A stretch of DNA of 5,598 nt from Nitrospirota bacterium (GCA_021812785.1 JAKAMR010000118.1:1-5598), one strand, 5' to 3'. Shown: positions 1 through 4,883, counted from the stretch's first letter. Notes: generated by a model not told the origin, from the sequence alone. Numbers and translations are program-made.

Positions 1-1
1 C

Positions 2-55
2 GTGTACGTGCAGACAGCGGACTTGAAAGCCGCGCAGAAAATTGCTATCAAGTAG
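2..55 (+). CDS. C-terminal end of an upstream gene (partial)
   Basis: The first bases hold an open frame that ends at TAG 53-55 and reads VYVQTADLKAAQKIAIK. Its codons (gtg, tac, cag, gcg, gac, gcc, aag) match the GC-rich third-position use of the other genes here, and the peptide looks like a normal protein end. Frame 1 is also open to a stop at 106-108, but it reads like out-of-frame sequence. Only 17 residues are visible, so no function can be given. The start lies outside the window. Confidence 0.5.
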   Translation: MYVQTADLKAAQKIAIK

Positions 56-58
56 GCA

Positions 59-259
59 GTGAACATCATCAGGGCGTGGCTGGCGCGGGGAATCAGTCTA
101 TCTTTTAAGTTCAGATGGACGGGGTGTAGTGATGTCGAATCTGGAAAAGAGAATTCAAACCCACATAAACCGGCTACTGCTGAAACTGGTGGCGTTGAGA
201 ATAAACACCCTGAAGGAAATATCGGGAACCCTGAAGAAAAAGGACGGAAAAAAACATGA
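59..259 (+). CDS. Possible small ORF, 66 aa, competing with 132-284
   Basis: This GTG-started frame begins 4 bp after the upstream stop, in the same frame, and ends in an ATGA overlap with the next gene (stop TGA 257-259, start ATG 256-258). That is the junction type seen at four other places in the window. Against it, the second half uses mostly A/T third positions, is rich in Pro, Glu, Lys and Asn, and the only ribosome binding site candidate (AGTAGG) sits almost on the start. No hydrophobic stretch or known motif is visible. The first 24 codons look more coding-like than the rest. It may be wholly or partly a shadow of the 132-284 frame. Confidence 0.28.
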   Translation: MNIIRAWLARGISLSFKFRWTGCSDVESGKENSNPHKPATAETGGVENKHPEGNIGNPEEKGRKKT

Positions 260-284
260 CCATAATCACGGGACTGCTGGCTAA
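132..284 (+). CDS. Possible small basic helical protein, 50 aa
   Basis: An ATG at 132 follows a purine-rich GGACGGGG stretch (117-124) at about 7 bp. The frame gives a 50-residue peptide starting MSNLEKRIQTHINRLLLKLV. Its first 38 codons use ctg, aag, acc and gcg as the main genes do, and the peptide looks like an amphipathic, basic helix (many Leu, Lys and Arg at helical spacing). It runs 29 bp into the next gene (starting at 256), where its tail becomes a His/Lys-rich KKHDHNHGTAG. It could be a small coupled protein of the lysis region. The function is unknown, and I prefer it only slightly over the 59-259 frame. Confidence 0.38.
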   Translation: MSNLEKRIQTHINRLLLKLVALRINTLKEISGTLKKKDGKKHDHNHGTAG

Positions 285-753
285 AATCGGACTGGGCAAG
301 GCACTGGGCGCGCTGGGCGCGGCCGTGGTACTGCCTTTCCTGTCGAAGACCATACGCGGGAAGGTCAGCACCATGCTGGCTTCCTTCATCGGCAAGAACA
401 TCGCCACCGTGGAGAACTTGACCACCGGCGACACCGCCATTGACGGCCGCCTGAATCTGGCGATCCTGTGCCTGATGGACGTGGCCAACCGCAAGATGCC
501 CACGGCCCCCGGCGCGCAGAAGAAAGCCTACGTGATGACGTTCTTCGCCAAGATGTCGCCTGCCCTTCAGACCTTCATCGCGGACACCATAGATGCGCTG
601 TGGGCCACCATGAAGGCTTCCGTGGATGCCGGCGTGACCGCGCCACAGGAATCCATCATCGAAGAAGCCATAGGCAAACTGAAGGCCCTGAAGCCCAGAT
701 ATAACCCGCCGGCCGCTGATGCCCCCACACCATCAGCGCCGGCCCTTTTATGA
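256..753 (+). CDS. Membrane-associated protein, candidate lysis-region protein
   Basis: This 165-residue protein has a glycine- and alanine-rich hydrophobic segment at about residues 3-30 (GLLAKIGLGKALGALGAAVV, then LPFLS). It could be a transmembrane or membrane-inserting helix. Residues 40-145 are predicted by eye to be mostly helical and soluble (IAILCLMDVANRK, FFAKMSPALQTFIADTIDALW). The C-terminus (150-165) is a Pro/Ala-rich tail. AGGA at 241-244 lies 11 bp before the ATG. The gene ends in an ATGA overlap with the putative cell-wall hydrolase gene, so the two are probably translationally coupled. By position it may be a holin-like or hydrolase-partner protein, but one N-terminal hydrophobic segment and a long soluble part are not typical of a classic holin. 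I do not recognise the family. Confidence 0.78.
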   Translation: MTIITGLLAKIGLGKALGALGAAVVLPFLSKTIRGKVSTMLASFIGKNIATVENLTTGDTAIDGRLNLAILCLMDVANRKMPTAPGAQKKAYVMTFFAKMSPALQTFIADTIDALWATMKASVDAGVTAPQESIIEEAIGKLKALKPRYNPPAADAPTPSAPALL

Positions 754-1217
754 CATGGACACCTGACCAGATACGCGCGGCCTGTGATCAGGTGCGCGTC
801 ATGCCCGATCTTCGGCCCAACCAGCCACAGCCGGGTGACACGCACTGCAATTCCAACGCGTACCGGGTGGCTACGGCTCTGGGCCTTGACCTATTCTATG
901 AAACCCAGAAAAAAAGAATCATGCTGGCCAACGAAATGTATTCTGCGCTCTCCGCGGCAGGATCGGGCTTCAAACGCACGGAAGACCACGGGGAAGCCTT
1001 CAGGGCCGCGAACGCTGGCCGGCTGGTCTTTGCCGCGCAGGCTAACCCATCCGGGCATGGGCATATAGCGCCGGTCTATCCCAGCAAGGGCATGGTGCTG
1101 TCCGGGCACTGGGGCGCGGAATGCCCCTATGTGTCCAACGTGGGCAAGACCGTGGGCGTGATGGGCGCGAACTACGCCTTCGCCACGCCGCCCACGTATT
1201 TCATCTATGACCTTTAA
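750..1217 (+). CDS. Putative NlpC/P60- or CHAP-like cysteine hydrolase (candidate endolysin)
   Basis: The 155-residue protein has the layout of a papain-fold peptidoglycan hydrolase. A cysteine sits at the start of a helix in GDTHCNSNAYRVATALG (Cys33). A GHGHIAPVYP segment (His103 or His105) has the look of the catalytic-His strand, and SGHW/CPYVSNVGK (119-133) supplies possible polar third residues (Asn130). The C-terminus TPPTYFIYDL is a typical closing strand. Such enzymes cut peptide bonds or amide links in cell-wall peptidoglycan and act as phage endolysins. No signal peptide is visible, so export would need a partner such as the hydrophobic protein encoded just upstream. Its ATG overlaps the upstream stop (ATGA) and has no clear Shine-Dalgarno of its own, which points to coupled translation. 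The family assignment rests on motifs read by eye. It could instead be a different cysteine-fold protein, or an anti-host effector of the same fold. Confidence 0.75.
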   Translation: MTWTPDQIRAACDQVRVMPDLRPNQPQPGDTHCNSNAYRVATALGLDLFYETQKKRIMLANEMYSALSAAGSGFKRTEDHGEAFRAANAGRLVFAAQANPSGHGHIAPVYPSKGMVLSGHWGAECPYVSNVGKTVGVMGANYAFATPPTYFIYDL

Positions 1218-1401
1218 TTTCCGCGTATCGATCACCGGCGGCCGCGTGGCGCTGACCATAGGGCAGGCCACCATGTACCTGTCCCAGCCCGCGGGCAAGG
1301 TGCTGGTGATGTGCATCAACAATATCGTGGACGGCTGTTCCGTGTACACCGGCGACAAGCCGCGGCCGGCCGTGAAGGCCGCGTGGATGCGGCCGCTATG
1401 A
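1207..1401 (+). CDS. Small protein of unknown function, 64 aa
   Basis: The start codon lies inside the end of the preceding hydrolase gene (11-bp overlap), and the stop forms an ATGA overlap with the next gene, so this gene is locked between two others. The peptide (MTFNFRVSITGGRVALTIGQ...) looks like short alternating beta strands with two Cys (in VMCINN and GCSVY), ending in a basic stretch KPRPAVKAAWMRPL. No signal peptide, membrane helix or known motif is evident. Codon use matches the neighbouring genes. No Shine-Dalgarno is visible, so translation probably depends on coupling. Confidence 0.6.
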   Translation: MTFNFRVSITGGRVALTIGQATMYLSQPAGKVLVMCINNIVDGCSVYTGDKPRPAVKAAWMRPL

Positions 1402-1583
1402 GCGAACGCACCGTCGCGCTGATCCACATAGGCATCGAAGTCACGCAGGAAGAAGGACAGCGCCCGCACGTGGCGGCGCGCGTCTTCACCACCACCAAGA
1501 ACACGCCCTACGAATTCGAAGCCACGCCTGAAAGCGTCGCCCAATTTCTGGAATCCCTGCGCGCGCTGATTCCCATTTCATAA
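1398..1583 (+). CDS. Small protein of unknown function, 61 aa
   Basis: I place the start at ATG 1398, which overlaps the upstream stop as ATGA. The frame is open further upstream to a GTG at 1311, but that extension is Arg-rich, out-of-frame-looking sequence inside the previous gene. The product MSERTVALIHIGIEVTQEEG... reads as a beta strand, a charged loop, a second strand (VAARVFTTTKNTPYEFEA) and a C-terminal helix (TPESVAQFLESLRALIP), a compact beta-beta-alpha layout. It is the last gene before the intergenic promoter region. The function is not recognisable. Confidence 0.65.
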   Translation: MSERTVALIHIGIEVTQEEGQRPHVAARVFTTTKNTPYEFEATPESVAQFLESLRALIPIS

Positions 1584-1596
1584 CCCCAGCGGCGAG

Positions 1597-1604
1597 TGTA
1601 TACA
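1597..1604. repeat. 8-bp palindrome TGTATACA
   Basis: A perfect self-complementary octamer lies in the AT-rich intergenic stretch about 40 bp upstream of the -35 box of promoter P1. It could be half of an operator or simply chance. The same GTATAC core overlaps the -10 of the second promoter at 3770-3775. Confidence 0.25.
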
Positions 1605-1643
1605 AAGTCACATTGAAAAAAGTGCATAGGCCATAATTGGGCC

Positions 1644-1671
1644 TTGACTTTTGCGGATAGTATGGTATAAT
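1644..1671 (+). promoter_or_regulatory. Promoter P1 (sigma70-type, extended -10)
   Basis: TTGACT (1644-1649) and a perfect TATAAT (1666-1671) are separated by 16 bp. The -10 is preceded by TATGG, giving a TRTGn extended -10. Transcription would start near 1678. It lies in the only long non-coding gap and points into the small-gene block beginning at 1713. The region 1658-1677 is nearly identical to the second promoter at 3763-3782. Confidence 0.85.
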
Positions 1672-1714
1672 TTTAGTATAGAAGTACGACAGAAGAACAG
1701 GGAGATACTAAAAT
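1670..1714. repeat. Perfect 10-bp inverted repeat across the P1 start region
   Basis: ATTTTAGTAT (1670-1679) and its exact reverse complement ATACTAAAAT (1705-1714) are 25 bp apart. The left arm overlaps the end of the -10 box and the expected transcription start, and the right arm covers the spacer between ribosome binding site and start codon. Because the left arm would be mostly untranscribed, it makes more sense as a DNA site (operator half-sites) than as an mRNA hairpin. Confidence 0.55.
1700..1704 (+). promoter_or_regulatory. Ribosome binding site GGGAG for the 68-aa gene
   Basis: GGGAG lies 8 bp before ATG 1713. The same GGGAG with the same 8-bp spacing precedes the annealing-protein gene at 3813, and the sequence between site and start is also alike (ATACTAAA versus AATACAAA), so the whole leader looks duplicated. 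Confidence 0.8.
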
Positions 1715-1919
1715 GGAAAAAATAAAAGTGTTCATGCAACTAAACGACGACACCGGCGCGGTGATGGGATTCTTCGTAAACGCGGAACCCCAGAAGATAG
1801 TGGGCGGCGTGTTTAATGGGGAATGGGCCGAAAAACTTCACGGGAAAGAATTCCGCGGAATGAACAAAGGCGACAAGAAACAGTTCACCGGGCATTCGTC
1901 CCTGTACTGCGTCAGATAA
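1713..1919 (+). CDS. Small protein of unknown function, 68 aa, first gene after P1
   Basis: This is the first gene downstream of promoter P1 and has a strong ribosome binding site. The 68-residue product starts MEKIKVFMQLNDDTGAVMGF and contains FNGEWAEKLHGKEFRGMNKGDKKQFTG, which looks like a small mixed alpha/beta fold with a basic centre. No membrane helix or metal-binding motif is seen (only one Cys, near the C-terminus). Base composition is less GC-rich than in the genes at 256-1583. Being first after a strong promoter and short, it is the sort of gene that often encodes an early host-takeover or regulatory protein, but that is only inference. Confidence 0.78.
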   Translation: MEKIKVFMQLNDDTGAVMGFFVNAEPQKIVGGVFNGEWAEKLHGKEFRGMNKGDKKQFTGHSSLYCVR

Positions 1920-1926
1920 ATTTCAA

Positions 1927-1953
1927 GCGCCGCCCGGCGCGCACAAGCCGGGC
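1927..1953 (+). other. Two overlapping, mutually exclusive hairpins in a 52-bp intergenic leader
   Basis: GCGCC (1927-1931) can pair with GGCGC (1936-1940) around a 4-nt loop. GCCCGGC (1932-1938) can instead pair with GCCGGGC (1947-1953) around an 8-nt loop. The two share bases, so only one can form. The region sits just upstream of the GGGAG (1957-1961) that serves the next gene. There is no U-tract, so it is not a standard terminator. It may tune translation or mRNA decay. Confidence 0.5.
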
Positions 1954-1971
1954 AAAGGGAGAACCGAACGT

Positions 1972-2556
1972 ATGAAAAAGTTAATGAAGATGCTGGCAGA
2001 AAAGAAAGTGCAGTCCGTTGACAAGGATTCGGACGGTATCTGGGTATACCTGAACTGGGGCCGCTGTCTTGACTTCCCCAACAGCGGCGGCCATCTGGTT
2101 CACGAAGACACGCAGGAAGCCTGCCTGATGGCGCTGGGTAACACTTTCCCCTGCAACTGCAAGGAATGCACGTCCGCGCTGGCGAAGGCCAATCAGGCCC
2201 CCGCGCCTGCGCCGGCCGCCCCTGCGGTGGCGCACTGCGTGTCCTGCATGTGCGAAGTTCCTGCCGGCACACGCGCCTGCCCGGAATGCGCGAAGACTAC
2301 GGCGGCGCTGAAAGATGAAGTCTTCGAACTTCACGCTGATATACAGAACCAGAAAAGCGTGTCCGCTTGCCTGCGGGACGAACTAGCGGTCACGCAGGCC
2401 AAGAACGTGGAACTGCTGGCCGCGCTGGAAGATATAGACGCTGGTATCAAAAAGCATCTGGCCCCCGGTAGTCTGTCCACGTTTATGACGCTGGTCAACT
2501 TCTTATCGGCGCAGTCTAAAATCATCCGCGCCACCATCACCAAGGGGGGAAAATGA
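1972..2556 (+). CDS. Zinc-ribbon and coiled-coil protein, 194 aa
   Basis: Three parts are visible. The N-terminal domain (1-68) is a small beta-rich unit (DSDGIWVYLNWGRCLDF, GGHLVHEDTQEACLMAL) ending in a CNCKEC cluster (Cys61, 63, 66). A short Ala/Pro linker (76-85) leads to a compact zinc ribbon with C-x2-C-x10-C-x2-C spacing (Cys89, 92, 103, 106; Cys94 extra). Residues 110-160 form a likely coiled coil (LKDEVFELHADIQNQ, LRDELAVTQAKNVELLAALEDI), followed by a helical C-terminus. GGGAG at 1957-1961 precedes the ATG by 10 bp. The end overlaps the next start as ATGA. The zinc ribbon suggests nucleic-acid or protein binding and the coiled coil suggests oligomerisation. I do not recognise a named family. 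Confidence 0.82.
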   Translation: MKKLMKMLAEKKVQSVDKDSDGIWVYLNWGRCLDFPNSGGHLVHEDTQEACLMALGNTFPCNCKECTSALAKANQAPAPAPAAPAVAHCVSCMCEVPAGTRACPECAKTTAALKDEVFELHADIQNQKSVSACLRDELAVTQAKNVELLAALEDIDAGIKKHLAPGSLSTFMTLVNFLSAQSKIIRATITKGGK

Positions 2557-2915
2557 ACACCGAGAACGCAAAGCACACCGCGGGGCCGTGGAAAGCCACG
2601 CCGCTGTCAGTCTGCAAAAAGACCGGATATCCTGACGAATGGTCAATAGATGGTTCGGAAAGAAACCGGGCCTTGCCGTTCGCCCTTCCTTCTGTAAGGC
2701 GAAGCGTCGCCGAAGTACACGGGGAAGCCAACGCGCGGCTGATAGCGTCGGCCCCCGAAATGGCCGCGCGCATCGAACGGCTAGAAGCCGTCAACGCGGA
2801 ACTGGTGTCGGCGCTTGAATATGTAGCGCGCGACCCCGCCAGAAAAGAACTTCGGTGTGGCGTGATGATAGAAATATTGCGCGCCTTGACCAACGCCAAA
2901 GCGAAGGCGGCCTGA
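2553..2915 (+). CDS. Phage protein of the 'HTxGPW / EANARLIA' type, 120 aa
   Basis: The N-terminus carries KHTAGPWKA (residues 7-15) and the middle carries GEANARLIASAPEM (57-70), followed by a helical stretch RIERLEAVNAELVSALEYVAR (73-93). This combination is a familiar signature of short, functionally uncharacterised proteins in many phages of Gram-negative hosts, usually HTPGPW and EANARLIAAAPE. The stretch between the two motifs normally forms a small domain. Here it includes KTGYPDEWSIDGSE. The start overlaps the upstream stop as ATGA and has a G-rich ribosome binding site (GGGGGGA, 2544-2550). The recognition is from memory of the motif. No biochemical role is known to me. Confidence 0.82.
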   Translation: MNTENAKHTAGPWKATPLSVCKKTGYPDEWSIDGSERNRALPFALPSVRRSVAEVHGEANARLIASAPEMAARIERLEAVNAELVSALEYVARDPARKELRCGVMIEILRALTNAKAKAA

Positions 2916-3109
2916 TGCACACGCTGAAACGCTGGCTGTCGTCCCGCGGATGGTTCCCCACGCTGAAGGTCTGCGCGCACTGCAAGCGCATCACTGGCGT
3001 GCGCTGGGGGGCCGCCCAGTATCCGACACGCCAGTGGATCGAGAAGTCGCACGGCATCTGCAACAAGTGCGGGCCGATCCTGTACGGTAAACTGTGGGAG
3101 AATATATGA
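2915..3109 (+). CDS. Small paired-CxxC (zinc-binding) protein, 64 aa
   Basis: The start is ATG 2915, overlapping the upstream TGA by one base. A GTG at 2855 in the same frame lies deep inside the previous gene and is not needed. The protein has VCAHCKRITG (Cys20, Cys23) and SHGICNKCGPILYG (Cys49, Cys52), a likely four-cysteine zinc site. The pattern C-x2-CK-x-I ... W ... SHGIC-x2-C ... LYG resembles the short cysteine motif found at the C-terminus of many bacterial PAS, histidine-kinase and receiver proteins. Here it stands almost alone, behind a basic, tryptophan-containing N-terminus (HTLKRWLSSRGWFP). The gene ends in an ATGA overlap with the membrane-protein gene. The role is unknown. It could bind a host sensor protein or nucleic acid. 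Confidence 0.75.
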   Translation: MHTLKRWLSSRGWFPTLKVCAHCKRITGVRWGAAQYPTRQWIEKSHGICNKCGPILYGKLWENI

Positions 3110-3468
3110 CGATCTGTCTGATAGCGGCTTTGATTCTGTGCGGGCTGGTGATCATCGGGGCGTTCTTAACTGACAGCCGGCCTTACCCCAGCACCCGCGA
3201 CGAAGTGATCCAGTACATGGAGCCGGCGTACCAGTACACCACCATCACCATGACCGGGCATTCCCCGGTGAACGTGATCAACACCGTGAAGCCGAAGATC
3301 GTGGTCGCGTATACGAAACTGGAACTGCTGGTGATCTACTCCGACTTCAAAGCCGCGGACTATCACCTATGCGCGACCTTCCCCACGTCGCGGCCGCTGG
3401 CGGCGCGCGCCTGCGCGGAAGCGCTGGCCAACGCGTCAGGGCTAGAAGTTCAGGAGCATCGGGGATAA
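3106..3468 (+). CDS. Single-pass membrane protein, 120 aa, unknown function
   Basis: I choose ATG 3106, preceded by GGGAG (3096-3100) and overlapping the upstream stop as ATGA. A GTG at 3094 overlaps that ribosome binding site and is unlikely. Residues 3-21 (ICLIAALILCGLVIIGAFL) form one transmembrane helix or uncleaved signal anchor. Cys12 is not in a proper lipobox because Leu precedes it. The remaining 95 residues are soluble, with beta-like strands (YQYTTITMTG, KIVVAYTKLELLVIYSDF) and a C-terminal helix (RPLAARACAEALANASG). With the positive-inside rule weakly informative, the soluble part is probably periplasmic. It may be a phage membrane or exclusion-type protein, though no family is recognised. 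Confidence 0.75.
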   Translation: MTICLIAALILCGLVIIGAFLTDSRPYPSTRDEVIQYMEPAYQYTTITMTGHSPVNVINTVKPKIVVAYTKLELLVIYSDFKAADYHLCATFPTSRPLAARACAEALANASGLEVQEHRG

Positions 3469-3469
3469 T

Positions 3470-3739
3470 ATGAAAAAAATTCTTGTTCAAGCGACATTCA
3501 ATTATCTGACAGAAGTTCCAGATGATTTTACTATGGACGATGCGCTGTTCGTCATAGAAGAAAATTCATGTCCGGGAACCCGCGGTAACTGGGAATCAGT
3601 GAAGAAAAATATGGATTCGGCCGGTGTGTGTTTTTTCTGTGGTTCCGAAGGGAAGAATAAAATTGTGGCCGTCGGTGATGTCGAAATAGAAAAGGCGCAT
3701 CCGGGAATCATAGATATGTACAAGAAGCATTCTGGCTGA
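3470..3739 (+). CDS. Small protein of unknown function, 89 aa
   Basis: The ATG follows the previous stop by one base, with AGGAG (3452-3456) and GGGGA (3461-3465) upstream. The product begins MKKILVQATFNYLTEVPDDF and contains a single GVCFFCGSEG pair (Cys54, Cys57), a one-sided CxxC that could bind metal in a dimer, plus VGDVEIEKAHPGIIDMYKKH. Its codons are clearly more AT-rich (aaa, aat, att, gat, ttt) than those of the genes just before it, so it may have a different origin. It is the last gene before the second promoter, whose -35 box begins 7 bp after its stop. The function is unknown. Confidence 0.78.
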   Translation: MKKILVQATFNYLTEVPDDFTMDDALFVIEENSCPGTRGNWESVKKNMDSAGVCFFCGSEGKNKIVAVGDVEIEKAHPGIIDMYKKHSG

Positions 3740-3745
3740 AGGCCC

Positions 3746-3776
3746 TTGACAACCCCCGGTATTAGTATGGTATACT
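3746..3776 (+). promoter_or_regulatory. Promoter P2 (sigma70-type, extended -10)
   Basis: A perfect TTGACA (3746-3751) is followed after 19 bp by TATACT (3771-3776), which has a TATGG extended -10 in front. The spacer is longer than the usual 17 bp, and the extended -10 may compensate. TAGTATGGTATACTTTTAGT (3763-3782) matches P1 at 19 of 20 positions, and AGTAT-GGT-ATACT (3764-3776) is a perfect inverted repeat across the -10. It drives the annealing-protein gene at 3813. Confidence 0.83.
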
Positions 3777-3799
3777 TTTAGTGCAGTGATACTACAAAA

Positions 3800-3804
3800 G
3801 GGAG
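3800..3804 (+). promoter_or_regulatory. Ribosome binding site that fixes the bet start
   Basis: GGGAG sits 8 bp before ATG 3813. A GTG at 3786 in the same frame would add nine residues, but it lies upstream of this site and only about 10 bp past the -10 box, so ATG 3813 is the better start. Confidence 0.82.
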
Positions 3805-3812
3805 AATACAAA

Positions 3813-4874
3813 ATGAACGAAAAGAACCTGCCCGCTACCACGGGCGAACATCAGAAGGTGGACAAAGAACTGGTGAAGAAGTATTTCGACGCGATGGGGC
3901 TGGGCACGCACCTGACCCCGGCGCAGAAGGATCAGTTTCTGGAAGTGGCCATCGCTTTCAACCTGAACCCCTTCAAGCGCGAGATACACGCCAGCGTCTA
4001 CCAGAAGTGGAACCCGAACACCCAGCAGAAGGAACCCGTGCTGTCCATCATCACGGGCTACGAAGTCTATCTGAAGCGCGCCGAGCGCATCGGCACGCTA
4101 GAAGGCTGGCACGCGCGCACCGAAGGATCGGTCAAGGACGGCACGCTGAAGGGCATCATCACCATCCATAAGAAGGGCTGGAAAGTTCCCTTCGAACACG
4201 AAGTGGACTACAGCGAGTACGTGCAGACCAAGAGCGACGGCACGCCGAACGCCATGTGGGGCGGCAAGCCGAAGACCATGATCAAGAAGGTCGTGACCGC
4301 GCAGGGTTTCAGGCTGGCCTTCCCGGACGAATTCGGCGGCATGCCGTACACCAGCGACGAACTGCCCGACAGCATGATCGGCGAAGTCCGCGACATCACC
4401 CCCGGCAAGCCGGCCCAGCCCGCGCAGGCCGGCGGCTTCAAGCGCGCCGAGGCCACAGACGCGGAGATCGTGGACGACAAGGGCAAGCCCGCGGCCGCCG
4501 CGGCAAAGCCCGCCCAGCCGGCCCCCGCGGCGCAGGAAACCGGCAAGCCTGCGGAACAGCAGGCCGCCCAGCCCGAAGCCAGCGCCGAAGAACTGAAAGC
4601 CCGCACCGAGGCCAAGCGCAAGGAACTGAAGGACAGGGAGCAGGCCGAAGCCGCCGGCGGCATCCAGAAGTACAGCGGTCTGGTGTCCAACGTTACCCGC
4701 GTGAAGTCGATCCCGAACACGTGCCGCGTGTTCATCGATGACCGCGTGTTCATGTGCATCGACATGATGCTGGCCGAACTGCTGAACGACCTGAAGGGCA
4801 AGCGCGTCATGGTGTCCTACGTCACCGAGGGCGATAACATCAACACCATCAAGGGGGTAGAAGAACTGAAGTAA
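3813..4874 (+). CDS. bet: Bet/RecT-family single-strand annealing protein with extra C-terminal domain
   Basis: The 353-residue protein binds single-stranded DNA and anneals complementary strands in phage recombination, normally with a 5'-3' exonuclease. Residues 20-190 carry Bet-type features: YFDAMGLGTHLTPAQKDQFL (24-43), AFNLNPFKREIHA (48-60), SIITGYEVYLKRAER (78-92), EGWHARTEG (97-105), PKTMIKKVVTAQGFRLAFP (153-171), then a GG-Y-SDE end (175-183). Residues 196-285 are a low-complexity Ala/Pro/Lys/Gln linker passing into a charged helix. Residues 286-353 (YSGLVSNVTRV..., CRVFIDDRVFMCID, MMLAELLNDLKGKRVMVSYV, NTIKGVEEL) form a separate strand-rich domain that could be OB-like. Plain Bet proteins are about 260 residues, so the tail is an addition. 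The gene has its own promoter. No exonuclease gene is seen in the window. Confidence 0.93.
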   Translation: MNEKNLPATTGEHQKVDKELVKKYFDAMGLGTHLTPAQKDQFLEVAIAFNLNPFKREIHASVYQKWNPNTQQKEPVLSIITGYEVYLKRAERIGTLEGWHARTEGSVKDGTLKGIITIHKKGWKVPFEHEVDYSEYVQTKSDGTPNAMWGGKPKTMIKKVVTAQGFRLAFPDEFGGMPYTSDELPDSMIGEVRDITPGKPAQPAQAGGFKRAEATDAEIVDDKGKPAAAAAKPAQPAPAAQETGKPAEQQAAQPEASAEELKARTEAKRKELKDREQAEAAGGIQKYSGLVSNVTRVKSIPNTCRVFIDDRVFMCIDMMLAELLNDLKGKRVMVSYVTEGDNINTIKGVEELK

Positions 4875-4883
4875 AGGACGCGC

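Noticed and set aside
1..108. Frame 1 open to TAA 106-108 as the upstream gene's end
   Set aside because: The peptide and codons look out of frame. The frame ending at 55 is more coding-like.
891..1544. Minus-strand open frame of 217 codons opposite the hydrolase region
   Set aside because: It crosses three coupled + strand genes, shows no recognisable motif or ribosome binding site, and looks like GC-driven antisense openness.
1613..1637. TTGAAA...CATAAT as a further promoter before P1
   Set aside because: The spacer is only 13 bp, too short for sigma70, and a much better promoter follows directly.
1628..1650. AGGCC...GGCCT followed by TTGACTTTT as a terminator for the upstream genes
   Set aside because: The stem is only 5 bp with a 7-nt loop, and the T-run is interrupted by GAC. 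The T-run also belongs to the -35 box.
3106..3141. Lipoprotein signal in the 120-aa membrane protein
   Set aside because: Cys12 is preceded by Leu, not Gly/Ala/Ser, so the lipobox rule fails. A transmembrane anchor fits better.
4484..4570. Ala/Pro-rich repetitive DNA in bet as a tandem repeat array
   Set aside because: The units are irregular in length and sequence. It is a low-complexity protein linker, not a DNA repeat.
4256..4741. 161-codon + strand frame inside bet
   Set aside because: It is extremely Arg/Gly/Gln-rich, which is a frame-shifted reading of the Ala/Pro-rich linker of bet.
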